Origin: Pelargonium x hortorum
Lineage: Eukaryota; Streptophyta; Magnoliopsida; Geraniales; Geraniaceae
Length of the DNA: 64,000 nucleotides
Direction of reading: 5' to 3'
Assembly (NCBI GenBank): GCA_036897525.1
Contig: JAYMTJ010000007.1
Coordinates: 124,001 to 188,000, forward strand
The notes under the pieces are model-generated. The model did not search any database, was not told the origin of the DNA, and saw nothing but the letters and a program-made list of their open reading frames with translations. Below are positions 1-12,864 of the stretch, piece by piece; position 1 is the first letter of the stretch, and each line of letters opens with the position of its first letter. A program made the position numbers and the translations under genes.

Positions 1-3000
1 TTGGGTATAGGATAGCTAACAAAAGGGGTCCTCCTTATCATTAGAATCTAAAATTGACTCCCTTGGGTAAGATACTATAATACTAAAGCTTGCTTTTTTT
101 TTATACTTCAAACAATATAAAGTTGACAGGATTCCTACTTTTTTTATGGGGGCTCCACTTCAAAAAAAGGATAAAACTTTGTACACATTGGATTTTTTCT
201 ATTCTTTACTTCTTATAAAGAAAGGATTAACAGTGCATAAGACCGCAGAGACTAATCAAGCCGCAGGCAATTTCAACGGAAACTTTGACTCTATTTTTGT
301 ATTTTGTAGCTTACTAAAAGCGAATTTACAGGATCTATCTAGTTTAATCATAATTATTCCCCAATGTAGACCATTCAGCAACTAAGAAAGTCTAATCTGT
401 AATGAAAAAAATATTCGAGAAAAAAGTTAAAGTTATAGATATAAATAAACTTTTCCGTATATGGCCCGGGATTTTAAAAGGACACCTCTTCTCTTGTTTA
501 AGTGGATACTTGTGAGTTGTATCTTATTTTTTTTAGTCCGAGGTTCTTCTATCTTAACTTAAGGAATGTGCCCTTATCACTAAATTTTGGACTATGTTCT
601 CTGAATACAAAGTTGATTTTCTCCTTCTCAAGCACTAGGAAATAATGTTCAACTTAGTATCTTCTCTGTTTCTTTATCTCTTGTCTTGATCTTGAAGGAG
701 CTCCCGAAGCCAACCTCCTACAAACTTCGGTATTCAAAATTCTTGGTAGCTAAGACCCTGATAAGTAAGTCTTTCCTATATTTTCTATAAAATGCACCCG
801 ATTTTTTTCTAAACTAACTGGGAAAACAAAATACTATGCAAACCCAAAACAACTACAAACACTGTACTCTTTGGAACCTAGAAAAAAAGACTCCTATTTC
901 TCTTGACAATGACTGCTGTCGAATGAAAGCTCTATCTGTAGAGTAAGGAAGACGATGCCTAACTCCTTAATATGTCACTCTTATCCACTAGTCTAAGTAT
1001 TAGGAATATTTATTAGCCTGAAATTTTTCTTAAAAAAAGGGATTCCGTATTTCTATAATTAATAATTAATTATTAGTGTAGAAAGAAAAAAAAAAAAGAA
1101 CCTATCATAAACAGAGTGTAGATCATATACATAAAAGACCCCGTGAATTTAATTAACGATCCTAAATTTCATTAAAAAGTAAATAAATTTACACGAAAAA
1201 GCGAAAGTTTTATCGGCAAAAATGAATTTAGGATACTAGGATCTCCTTGTTATTTGTACTCCTACCAGTGTTCTTGTTCTATATAAGGGTAAAGGATTTG
1301 GGAATCGCTTACAAACGAAGTACCTTTAATTACAAAGGCATAATAGTCTTAAATTAAATTGCGGTTTTTTTATCTTATTCATTCCTTAGACTAATAAATC
1401 TTTATCCAAAAGTGAGAAAAAGCGGTTCCTTGTGTAATTCCGGTAAATGCTTCTCTTTATGCAGAAATCCGCTCTGTTTTTTGCAGTACCCGGTTATTAA
1501 AAAGTTTGGTGTAGAGATTTGTACTATAACCAGAGTTGCTTTATGTGTAAGGGATAGAAAGGCCCCTGAGAATTAAGTGCACTTGTCAGCTCTACTGTAT
1601 CTTAATACATATGTAAGAAAAATGACTAAATCCTAGGGACAACCCAGAATTAACTTCTGCAAGCTGTGAAGTCTTTCAGAGGAAACAAAAAAACTAAAGT
1701 ATTTAGGGTACACAGAATTTTAGAACTTTATAATAATTGAAATTCATTCTACTAGGACACAACGTATAATTAAAACAAATATAGATTTGATATCACTGTT
1801 AAGCTAAGCTACGCTTGAGAAACCTTAATAGATTTTTTGGGGGGGCACACTGGATAGTCATTCTTATAAAAATTCTAGGCAGGGAGCAAGCTACGTGAGT
1901 GAATCTTTATTCGAGCTTTCCTGGGTAGGCTTTATATGACGTGCAGAAAGAGTCCCAAGCACTGCTGTTTTTTTTGAACGTCCACTTTGTATAAATAAGG
2001 GATTTATACAAATAAGTAGAGAATTGAGTTTCCAGGTATGGGTTGGAATGGGAATCTGTAAGCAGTGTTATGAGATTCGAACTTGTTTACTTTCTTATAT
2101 TCCCTAGTTTTCTTATCTTTCCGATTCTATCCTCAAGGCAAGTTTACTTAGACTGTCAAAGAACAAATACTCTGTACCAAACAAGACAAGAAAGAATTTT
2201 CTATTCTATGTAGTTATTACCGGCTACCTCAGTGACAGGTTTCAACTGTCCAGCAAGACAAGACTGACTAGGACCTCCATTAGCAGCAAACAAAGACTGC
2301 TATCAATACAGGCAATACAAAGACAAGAATACCAATTCAGAGAATCCTAAACAGTTATAAATTACTAGGACTTTACTCTCACAAAGCAAATACAGGAATT
2401 ACCAGCTCCTTTAGTAGAGTCGAGTTTTTTCAGGAAATTCTATGCCGGTTGAAGTTTTTATCTTATATAAAGTGTAAGAAACCAGCCCCTTCTTATGGTA
2501 TGGAACGACAAGGAAAACGCCGGGTTCTGGCCTATTGGTAGCTAAATTTAATAGCTAAGAAATTAAGACATAACAGAAAGGCCCTGGGATTCCTTGGTAG
2601 AATTTCTTCGTTTCTGGTTTACCCAATATTTTGAAAGTAAATAGATCTCCTCTCCTATTTAAGGTTACCCGCTTCTTAATTCTATAGCTTTTTGGCGAAA
2701 TTGAATTTTTAATATAGTAACATAAGATTAAGTAATTCTTTTCTTGTAGTAAACAGGATGGATGCTTAAGTTCAATATTCTTCTGCAATTGCTCGCAGCT
2801 CCTAGCTCAAGCTTTAAATTTGGTATTTTAGCTGGGGCGCATGTAGCTTTATACTCTTTCGAATCCTCCTTACTCGTGTGATTAAGGGTCTTAAATTTTA
2901 AAGTTATTTTAACAACACGGAATTTTTCAGACTAGACTTTACCCGGAGTTCCCGTAAGGAAGTTTACGGACCCGTTGAAGAGAAACACACCTCACCTCTT

Positions 3001-6000
3001 AAACTGCATCCTTTTTTTTTTTCATTTTCCAGTCCCAGAAAAGTAGAAATTAGCGGAAGGTTCTTGGCTAGAACAGGATTTTCCCCGGTTTTTAATTGAT
3101 AAAGCGCACCCACTTCGAAAAGGCTTAAACTTTAAAGCTAACCCGACTGACTGCTAAGCTCCTACAATTTCTAGTAACATGTAATATAACAAGAAAGCCC
3201 TAATTACAAAAATAGGGAATCTCGTAGCTATTAAAATTGCCGGTGAAGTAACTTTCCACCCAGAAAACCCGGGATTACTCACAAACAACTTCTATTGAGA
3301 AGTTACAAAACGAGCGAGCTCTCATATATCATATAAAAGAAAAGGGATCTAAGTACGACTAAATTCCCGCCCTCTTTCAGAATTCCTTATTACTTAGTTC
3401 GTTGGTTGGAACTTTTTTGTTCCGTTTATACTATACTAAAAAAGACTTACCAACGGGCTCTTCCGCTAGTTTTTTATATAATTCCAAAGTAATTAAGTCC
3501 TTTACCAACCCTTACTGATATACTACCCAGAATTCGTATTACCAATAGAAATTGACTAAGTATAGACAACTGTTGTTATTTGTTCTCTTGACATGCCACT
3601 TAATTGTTTTTGTTAGATCCGTTTATTCTCTTTTACATTATTCTATTTGTACCCTTTTCATTTAAGCGAGCCTTTATAAGTATAAACTCTTAGCTGGCCA
3701 ATCCGATCTTGTTATTCCTTTTGGCCTAGAGTAAAGTAAAATGGGGAACGGTAAAAGGATATATTAAATATAGCAGGGATTTTCTATAATGAGACATACT
3801 CTATCCATCCGCGGATAAATGTATAAATAAACCTATAAAACTCCTTTATTTAATTAAAAAAAGTAATAAATAGCCTGTGCATACAAACAAATCTGATTGC
3901 AGTATGTATATAGGCCTGCCTAATGAACAAGAAAACTAGAAGTCCTCTTTTCTTTATTTTACTCAAAATCAGAATATTGATGAGTTATAGGCGGGCTAAC
4001 ATATTATAACATATGTTTAATAGGAACATCTCAAGGAACTACCTCTAAGCAAGCTTATAAAGAGGGACTATAGCACTAATCCTTTAAACTAGGATACATT
4101 TTATTTAACAGAATTCCCTGTAAAGCTCCTATTCGTGTTGAATCAAATTAGAACTACCGGTTGTGTCGGTATAATTAGTAAGCAGGTACACAGAACTTGG
4201 GCTCCCATTAAGTATTAGTCTATTTTTTAAGAATTTTTTTAGTAATAGGAAATTTCCTTGTGCAAAGTTAAGGCATATGGCATATCCTGGAATTTCTAAG
4301 GGGCAGCCCTCGAAGCAAATGTGCTATATGAATGTGCAGGATGCAGGATATTTTACCTAATTTTTTGAGTAAGAAAATCTAAGTACTTGACTTGCGTTCT
4401 AGACGGGAGATCAGAAAGTAGGTACAACTCCATCTGTTTTTTATTTCTTAGCCTCTTCCATTAAGCACTAGCTATCTCACCTAAAAGCTAACCTAAAACG
4501 ACTCTTGAACCCTGTTAAAATGAACTCTGCCACATTATATAGGGTTGTTCTCATTCTATAAAGAACATTCCTTTAAAGTGGCTGGATTATCGATTTCAAT
4601 TATATCTAAGTGATTATGATCCCTAAAATTCAAAAGAAATTGAGTAAGAATTCTAACAAAATTAGGTCCAAGTTGGGGGTACTCTTTCTTGAAAGGGCTT
4701 TTGTAAGATGTAAGATTAATAAAACTCTATTTCGCTTATTAAGAAAATACACTGATAAGTGCAATAAATTTGAAGTTTTGTATGATACTTAGACTAAAGA
4801 CTGCCTAACAGTTTAGTATTCAATTTACTTTTTTTGTTTCTTCTTCCGTCTTCTGTAGTCTAAGTTATGTGGAACCTAAGCCCCTTTTAAATCAGTATTT
4901 CTAATCCGTAAAAGGTCCTTAACCCTTTTTTTAATAGGAACTGACATTTTCTAATATTTTATGCCGTATGCCCCGATCAGCGTCTTAATTCTTAGTCTTA
5001 GTAGAGGTACCTTATTTAGCAGCGCAGCGCCCTCTATCTTATGATGTCCCATATTCCTTGCTTCAATCTTACTAAAGTGCTGGTTTAAAACTTAGAGTCC
5101 AAGTCTTACCTTACTACCGAGTACTTTTAAAATTTGAATAAAGTAATTAATACTCTTAATAAAAGAATACTTTAGAAATTTGTCATAGGCGGCATATGTA
5201 ACTTAGGAAAAACTTTATTCTAGTTAAGGGTATCCGTTTTATTCCGTAAGAAGCTCCTAAGTATCAAGGCGGTATCTTAACGATGTTTAACTAAAGAATG
5301 TAATGTATGGATTCCACTAGAGATAAAAAGCCTACTTAGCTAGACTCCTATTCAAAGAAGATAATCGGGGGCAAGAATTCTCAAAGCCTTTTTTAAGTTT
5401 CTGGGTATCCTTTGATAAGTTAAGACAAGCAAGTGCCCCTTTTTTGGCTCCCATTAGAAGTCCATCGACTCCTTTTACCTCTTTAATTAGAATAGAATAG
5501 ATTCTGTATTTTTCTTATCGGAAAGGGTTTTTCAATACAATAGTATTAAAGGACTCAACTCCTTTTTGTAAAAGTATTGTGCCAGTGTTTGCAATTTCTT
5601 ACTCTAATAATTTATTTCACTGGGGTCTAGTTTACTTACCTATGTAACATGCTTGGGTTTCCAATCCAATATATCAACTATTAAGGTAGTGTTTTCTACA
5701 ATTACAATCAATAAAGGGGATTTGAAGGCTTCTAAAATTAGAGTATCAAACAAAATTGTTAAACTCGTGGAAAAAATGACTTATAAAAGTTGTCGGTATA
5801 TACTTTCTTGGTCGAATATAAGGATTCTGAATCCGATTGGCGTACGAAGGTTCATTTTAATCAACTTCTGGTAGAACAAGCAGAGCGGTAGATAAAGATT
5901 GAGTGGTTCAACTCGGCACCCCTTGCTTGCTATAAGATAAGATAGGGGCACTTAACTTCTTATTCTTATATTATGTATTGTACCTTGACAACCAGTAGTT

Positions 6001-8639
6001 TTAAGAGTCATAAAAGTCTCTTTCTTATTGTTATTGTATTGTCTAAATTAGGTCTTCGCACAGTAATACCTAATCTCTTGCCGGGGTAGTTTCCATTAAA
6101 CAGGAATGAGATCTATAGTCTATACAAGAAGCTCTTATTTTTTTTTAATACAAAAGCATTCAGAGGAGATTCCTTATTCTTTAATGTCCTAAATAAGACT
6201 AGAAATTGATAGATAGCACTAGCGCTTAGAAGTAAGGCAAGATAAACTAACCCGTTTAATAAAAAGAGTGGCTGTGATCAAACAGAATAGGGCCTCCCGA
6301 CCCGCCTAAAGGGATTGGTCTAGCTTTATTTTGCTTCTTGCAATATAACGTGATTCAATAAGAAAATTCTTAAAAGCATTTCACCAACTAACATAAAAGA
6401 ATTCTATGCAAAAGCGCCCCTTCCTAATAAACCTTTGGTGTGTAGTGCTTTCAACCAGTTATCCTAATTATCCTTAGATTTGTGATTCTTGCTTACCAAG
6501 GATCCGCTCTTATAAAGTCCTTTCTTGTATTGGCAAGCAGCAGATTTACTTAATTACGATATCCTCTAATGTATCTTGCACCTAAATATTCTTAGCAAAC
6601 TCAGGAAAAGAACTCACCCAAATAGTAGAAGGAAAGTAGGACTCGCAAAAGTTGTCAATCGAGATTTCTTTTTGATTTCCGCAGGATTGTGAAATCGCTA
6701 TATGCAGTGGAACTTGTATCCTAGGGGTACGTGTACACTAACAAATTGAACTAAACATAAGTGAAAACTACTGGATCTAGTTAGGAAGGAAGAGCGGTCC
6801 TTACCTTAAAAAGACCCCCAGGATCTGTCTAGGAGCTTTATAATACCAGTATCTAGATTAATATTATAGAGAATTATATCAAGTATCAAACTAGTGAATC
6901 TTTTGTATATATGGGTGCTTTAGGATTCTATCCCACCAAAATCTTTAATCTTTCAAATAAGGGGGTATCGCGGATTCAAGCCCAAATCAGAGGTTAGATT
7001 ATCTAAAGCAAGTAACTAGGTTGCTTTTGTGTTCCTTTCCTTTGTTTACAGAGTTTTCCGGGATAATAATAATTTAAGAGTCAAAAAATAAGGATGTAAC
7101 CCGTAAAGGTCTTTTTCAGCTCCTCAGGATCACAAGGAATTGTCTATAACTAAGTAGCTGGAGGTTCCCTTATTTTTTTATTTATGAATTTAGGGGTCTA
7201 ATCTAATAAATAAGGGGATATTTTTTTAGATTTTTTAGACAGGAAGTAAGTTATATGATTTTTGTTTAGAGTGCAAGTTGTTTCAAAAGTAAGGGGCAGC
7301 AAATAAAAAAAAATAAGGGTCTATATAAAGAAGTAAATCCTAATGATAAACTGGAGCCTCTAACTCGGTATAAGTATAGTAAGTACTACAATAGGCTACA
7401 AAGGGAATACCTATAAGTCCAGGCAACAACAGTAAGAACCATAAGAGTAAGACTACTAAAAAGACAGGCTGTATACCAGTTAACTCAGTTATAGAAGACT
7501 AAGAAAGTTATGAAGAATAACAGATTAGAGATAGAGAAAGCAAGTAATAGTATGAAAAGCAGTGGGTGTCTATAAGGATATTATACAGTAAATCCAGGAG
7601 TTGCTTGTTCCTCTTATTCCAGATAGTAAAGGTGTTCGGGAATATATGAACAGAGGCTCTAAAGAGTAATGAGTCCTGTAAGGTAGAGCTGGGGGGCTTA
7701 ACAAATACGGATAACTTATAAAGGGAATCTAATAAAAAGGATTGAGAAACAGATACTAACAGCGGGTAAATTTATTTACAGATAGCTAAGTTTCCCAGTT
7801 AATAAGTTGTTTAAGTGCTGAGGAATAGAAAACCCTAAGGAAAATTCTATTAACAAGTAGCCGCGTTTTCTCGTCTGTAAAATGAAAAAAAAGTAGAGTA
7901 AATCCAATTAAACTAAGGGATGTTTTAAGTAACAACTGGCTGGCACTATAGCTACTGCTAAGCTCTCTAAAGAACTGCTATCCTAAACACGAAAGAACAA
8001 GTAAGTCATTAAGAGTTGGGATTATGGTGTGTGATATACTACTCAGTAAACTCTCCTCCCTAAACGGATAAAGTACACAGAGCCATGAGGAATTATCCTT
8101 AAAGAAAGTGACTTCTGTGAGTTTTTTTAATTACCTCTCGGAAAAGTAATACAGAAACCCGCTAGTAAGTTTAATTAACAGGCTGGCTCCGTTGTTTTCC
8201 TAGTACCAGTATCTTGGTTAAAAGGCTTCTAGGAAATAGCTTTAGGAATTGAAAAGATAAGGATATAAGGAATTCTACAGAGTGTATTAAAGTACAGGAA
8301 ATCTCTGTGTTTTTTTCTGAGTATAATAAAATATATATATCGCAAAACAGCTAACAGGGGCATGTTTACTTGTATTTTAACGTAAGGAAATGCTTTTAGT
8401 ATAAAAGTCAACCTCACACTAGGACCAAGAAAACCCCTTAAATCCCGAAAACCCAGAACTTCAGCTCTTTATATTCTTTAATTTCTTTTGTAATTCTGAA
8501 TCTTTAACCGTCTAGACTAGAAAAAAACTTTTGGTTCAAAAAACTGCAAGAATTAGCTGAAACCTAACACTATCGAAATCTCCTGAATTCCCAAAAGAAA
8601 GAAATAGAATAAGGCTAAACTATCTAGAATGTCTCTATC
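1..8639. other. A+T-rich non-coding spacer (texture I) with two texture II patches
   Basis: I see no gene here. Stops are dense in all six frames and the longest open frames are about 60-80 codons with no recognisable motif. G and C are clumped into short purine-to-pyrimidine junctions: ggggtcctcc near 4-13, aggattcct near 129, gggggctcc near 148, aggagctccc near 699, gggattcc near 1038. About 2100-2430 and 7360-8060 have a different, texture II composition. The second of these is purine-rich on the plus strand (many gaag, aaga and agag words), opposite to the pyrimidine-rich look of parts of the 20-21 kb region. No tRNA, rRNA or promoter motif is convincing. Confidence 0.6.
1060..1075. repeat. 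16-bp perfect A/T palindrome
   Basis: The sequence taataattaattatta equals its own reverse complement. It sits in an A+T-rich stretch just after a poly-A/gggattcc junction. It could form a small cruciform, but A/T palindromes of this size are not rare in such DNA, and nothing nearby suggests an origin or a terminator. Confidence 0.75.
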
Positions 8640-8806
8640 CGGTACGGTACCTTTCTTAGAAACTCATTTACTATAGTTCAAATTCTTTAATCCTTGTTAA
8701 GAGAAATCCCTAAGCCTTAATCTTAATTAATACTGGGTTATCTCCATACGGATACTAAAATAGAACAGGACATGAAAGCAAAACCCCTATTGATTGTGTT
8801 AAACCT
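8640..8806 (+). repeat. Dispersed repeat family 2, copy A
   Basis: This segment is related to 19845-20075 in the same orientation. The best-preserved part is 8767-8800, which matches 20031-20065 with one substitution and one single-base indel. Just upstream both copies carry gatactaaaa (8751-8760 and 20019-20028), and further upstream both carry a caattcttta-like block preceded by an aactcat block. Spacing between blocks differs, so the copies have picked up indels. No reading frame is conserved. It may be a remnant of a duplicated mitochondrial spacer; the source is not recognised. Confidence 0.7.
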
Positions 8807-9267
8807 TATACTCCCTTAAAAATACCGCTTAAGCAGCAGTCTTAGGAGCTATCCCTTTGCCTTCTTCCAGCCGCCAGCCTGCCTGCCTGTACTTGTAGCC
8901 TATTTATTGTATTAGTTGTAGCTTTGGAAATGAAATCTAATAGTTCCTTACTCTAGAAAATAAACGGTTTTCTTTTAATAATCTAGGTATAGAATATAAA
9001 ATATAGAGTTATAAGTTGTATTTATAGGTCATTTTAAAATATAGCTTGTTAACTTCCCAAGAAAACTTGAAACATAAAAAAACGGAACTGACTGACTTTC
9101 ATAACTTTATGTTTGTTCTTAATATAATAATCTTCTGTAGACCTTCTTGCTTGTTGAGAGCTATAACTTAGGAGTTTATGGGCTCTCCGGGCTTCCGCAT
9201 AACTGGTATAGAGTGTACCTAATATTCTTGCTAGAGAAGTTTAGGATTGTTATAGAGTTAGAGTATA

Positions 9268-9420
9268 ATACATAAGTTGTTACAATTGTTTTACCTTTAG
9301 TTCTATGTTGCTTATCAAAAGAAAAGGAGGAGACAAACAAACCTAGATAGTACATCCATAAATCCTTTTTTACAGCCCGAAACGCAGTCAGGAGAAGGTT
9401 AATGCATTATGGTATTATCA
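9268..9420 (+). repeat. Dispersed repeat family 1, isolated left copy
   Basis: It carries the family's ordered blocks: ataagttgtta (9272-9282), then ctatgttgcttatc (9303-9316), a gaggagac block, and tacatccataaatcc, followed by a degraded accgagtca-like and aggag segment. The same blocks in the same order occur in the 17.0-18.6 kb copies. Divergence is substantial outside the blocks. No conserved open frame is visible, so it is treated as a non-coding repeat. Confidence 0.5.
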
Positions 9421-10174
9421 GTATAGACCCTTTTACACTGGGACACCCAACTAGAAACACAGGCTTAAACAAGAATGACTTGAGTCCTACTTTATTCCTT
9501 AAATTCTTATCTTAATTTGAACTATCCAGAACTGAATTACTGTGCCTGCGCCCACTTACGCAGGATTTCTTATATTAATTAGAAATTACTTTCTTCTGAG
9601 CATTGACTCCGTATTGGTCTTCTTGTTTCTTGCAGTTTACCTAGCCTGGACTTTTTGTATTCCCTAGTGAATCTAGCTTTGGAAGCCCTACTATTCTTAA
9701 TATTTTAGAGGAAAAACGAAGTAACCTGGTAAGAGAGAGGATAAACAAATTCAGCTTCTTTTAGACCTAGAGGAAACAAAGGAACACAACAGCAACTCCT
9801 AAAGTAAAGCTGAAACCGATTCTGACAGATTCCATAAGATTCCAACTAATTCCAGAAGTTTGTAAATCCCATCCATAAGTGAATAATCCCCAAAGACAAG
9901 ACAAATAGTAAAGCACTTCCAACAAACAACTACTGGTACCTCGAGGAAATGGTTAGAGAACACATACAAGCTAGATTTCTTCCCTCATGAAATCAGTTCT
10001 CCTAAAACCTTTATTTTGGACTTCGGCCACCTATAGAAGTGCACCAGTTGCTACCTTATGACTTTGTTGCTAGTATTCAAGAATAGTATTGACTCCTTTC
10101 CCTGCTAAGATAGAGCTGGCTTTAATATAATAAAGGCTTTTAGCTCAGGAGTATTCGGGATTTCAGGAAAGAAC

Positions 10175-10191
10175 TATAGTATAATACTATA
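10175..10191. repeat. Perfect 8-bp inverted repeat with one-base centre
   Basis: tatagtat, one a, then atactata. It lies about 30 bases after a tRNA D-arm-like string (tagctcagga, 10141-10150), but no matching T-arm follows. It is most likely a chance A/T hairpin. No T-run follows to suggest termination. Confidence 0.7.
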
Positions 10192-10499
10192 CCAGGTCCA
10201 GATTAGAAAGGGAAGAAAGTACTCATAGCCTTCTTAACAACTAAACTCAGAGCTATCTCTATCTTAACGTCGATAAGAAGGTACAAAGTCTCTGTCATTT
10301 AATGTACTATCTTACTCAGTGGCGCTAGGAGAAGTTCCCGTATTTCATGTATTCTTTACAGTTTGAGTGCTAAGTCTTTGTCGTTACTCAACAGAATACA
10401 GATGGATTCTATTTAGTTAATGTAATTAGTTGGCTCCTTCTTTCACTAGCTATTGGAATCCTGAGATAGAGATACTGGACCTTCAGCTACAGAAGAATA

Positions 10500-10700
10500 G
10501 AATACAAAGAAAAGATTCTCCTACTTAGTAAAGACTCCTTCCAAATCCTATACTATTAATACAACTAGATCTTCTTATTAAATCTCATACTTATTACTAG
10601 AATCTATAAAGAACTAGTTAGTATATACTTATTTCATCGACTGAATAATAGAAGATAGAATACAAGAATCATAAGATTTCAGAATATCTTCTATTAATAA
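10500..10700 (+). repeat. Dispersed repeat family 3, copy A
   Basis: An exact 19-base match, aaagattctcctacttagt, lies at 10511-10529 and 12421-12439. Both copies continue into similar strings with aatctcat, ctattaat and aactac words and several taga/agaatac words. The copies are too diverged to give firm ends. No reading frame is shared. It is probably a decayed local duplication about 1.9 kb apart. Confidence 0.6.
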
Positions 10701-10799
10701 CTACACTAGGGATTAGAACAAAGAACTCCTATCCTGACAGGTCTTACTTCTTCCTAATACTGCTAATTGAAACAGATTCTACTGTCATTGAATGCTAGC

Positions 10800-11900
10800 G
10801 AGCCTAAGAAGCAAGTACGGTACTGTCGAATGCAAGTGCTATGAAGGACTGTACTGTGTCAGCAAAGCAGTCGAATGCTAATCCATAACGTTGAAAGGGA
10901 AGTCCAAAGCTAGCTGTTGCTGATGGATGATGGTCAATGTCGAGCCTAGACAGTAAGGTCAGTAGCTATCAATGTCTTTTGCTTTGCTGTCGAAGTAGGC
11001 CAATGTTCCGGTGTAGCTCTTTAGTGAGAAGTCTTGTATTCAGGGTTTTGTATTCATGGAAAGCCCGCCAAAGAAGTGTAGCAATTGAAAGCTAGTGTTT
11101 GTTATGAATAGAAGGGATTAGAGTCTCAGTGAAAGCCAATCAGAGAGTTTGCAGTCGAGCAAGAGAAGGAATGTGAACTAGAATAAGATGGAACATGAAG
11201 AATAGAGCAACTCCAATTACATGTACGCATCTTAGCTGTCGAATGCAATGTCAATGTGTCTGCATCAACTGTGTCACAGTAACAACTGCTATTGATTGAA
11301 TGCTAGCCATCAACTAGTCGAATGCAAGTACTGTAACAGCGAGCGAAAGAAGGAACAACTGCTAGTGCTGCTAATGAAAGAAGGTAGCAATATTATGTAA
11401 GATTAGCCCCTCCGGTAACTTATTACAACTTCCTAATGCAGCTAATGGAAACAGTAGTCGAGTAGGCCCATGTTCCGGTAGAGCTATCAATTCCTAATGC
11501 TGCTAATGGTGCTAAAGGTGCGAAGCCCAAGTCAATTTATACCTCAGTTGTTTGCTAAAGAAGGTCTTAGGGAATAGATAAGATAGTCCTTTCAGTCAGT
11601 GTCTTACATCTTCCTAAGTCGATAGCCTAAGAAAAGAAGGTGTAGTTTGCAGTTGTTGAAAGCCTGTGAAATAAGGTAAGACTTGTAGAAGTTTTAATAG
11701 AGGTTGTTAGGAAGATAAGGCGCGAAGCCCTCTTACTCTTGAGACTTAGAAGATAGGAAGTGGAAAGAAGGATAGATGGTAGCACTAGCTAGAAGAGGAA
11801 TCCCTGTCTTTGCAGTCGAAAGCCGACCATCTGAATTCGCTAGTGTTGCTATTTCTTCTTGACCTTAGCCAGTATTGCGTCACTCTAAGGGTCAATGCTT
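10800..11900 (+). repeat. Island of recurring short words (gtcgaatgc, ctgctaatgg, tgttccggt)
   Basis: The word gtcgaatgc recurs at about 10827, 10871, 11238 and 11317, with variants gtcgagc, gtcgaagt and gtcgaaagc at several further places. Variants of ctgctaatgg occur near 10757, 11370, 11437 and 11497. A longer imperfect pair lies at 10989-11020 and 11457-11485 (gtcga, then aggcc/aggccc, then atgttccggt, then tagagct or gtagctct). Base composition is near 43-45% G+C, higher than the surroundings. The pattern looks like repeated slippage and copying of short words rather than a clean tandem array. No protein is apparent. Confidence 0.65.
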
Positions 11901-12409
11901 TCTAGGTTTATTAATTCATCTGTTGTTGCTAACCAATCCCTCACTAGGAAGAAGCTAAGAAGAAGAACTGGGGGCTCATTAAGCGATAGCACGCTTCTTC
12001 GCCCAAACAAGTTCTTGCAAACTTGAAAACCTCATAGAGAGGACAGTCGATTTCTCTTCTGTAACAAGTCCAATGGTTCTTTCTTATCGGTCAAGTGAAC
12101 TTCCATGGGCTTAGCAGCTACATAATCCAACGTTCATAACAAACCCTACTTACATTCTTTATAAAAGAGACTTGAAAATGAGAGTACAAATGTTGACACT
12201 TTCAAAGGTAGAATGAAGAGCTTCTTCTATATAGTAGAAAAGTTTGAATCTTTTTAACATAAATGAAAGAAAAAAGAGTACAAAGAAATAGTTGGGTGGG
12301 TTTTTCTTTAAACACAGAGTTCCCTCGAATAAATAAGTCAACTAGAATGCTTGTTAAGCAGCCTTTAGCAGCCTTTAGCACCCTTACGAGAACTACTATA
12401 ACAAGGAAG

Positions 12410-12680
12410 ACATACTAAGAAAGATTCTCCTACTTAGTCTTGACTTCTTCCTAACTAAAGAATCTCATTAGTTTCCTAAGACTCTCTATTAATTAACTAC
12501 TCTAAATAGAACCAACTATTTAAGATCTAAGACGATTACTATAAGGAATATATATATAACTAAGACTATCTATAGAAAACAATCACACTGATTAATAGAC
12601 TGATAGAGAATGAAACTATAAGCACTATCTCTATTCTAACTAGACTCTCTCTATCTAGAATGGAATACAAGAAGTAGCAG
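12410..12680 (+). repeat. Dispersed repeat family 3, copy B
   Basis: This is the partner of 10500-10700, anchored by the exact 19-base block at 12421-12439. After the anchor it keeps the same kind of words (aatctcatta, ctctattaat, aactac) in similar order, but with insertions. A weaker third resemblance starts near 13070 (gactgatagaagatataagac versus gactgatagagaatgaaac near 12598). Confidence 0.55.
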
Positions 12681-12711
12681 CAGGGAATACACTTGCACTA
12701 TTAGACTCTGA

Positions 12712-12864
12712 TCTCTTCCTCCTCTTGCTCTAGCTCTGGTTGTTGGTTCTCTGGCTGCTTATGCTAGTGCTTGGTCTCTGGCTCGGTCTATTGCTTATGA
12801 AAGAAGTCAGTCATTAACAAATGTTGGATGTCCTGTCCTACCTGTCTTCCTACTAAGGGAGTGA
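12712..12864 (+). other. Short hydrophobic coding-like frame, unrecognised
   Basis: It is open for 50 codons without an ATG at its start. The translation is Leu/Ala/Val/Ser-rich and then more polar, for example LALALVVGSLAAYASAWSLA near the middle, then ARSIAYERSQSL. The DNA is cryptically simple (many gct, ctg and tct codons), so the protein-like look could come from slippage. It resembles a single membrane helix followed by a polar tail, but I cannot match it to any mitochondrial gene. The frame closes at tga 12862-12864. It could be a gene fragment or plain low-complexity DNA. Confidence 0.2.

Noticed and set aside
9870-9895. cataagtgaataa, similar to plant mitochondrial promoter words
   Set aside because: The consensus is short and degenerate, no gene lies downstream, and similar strings (near 6756 and 41431) occur without context.
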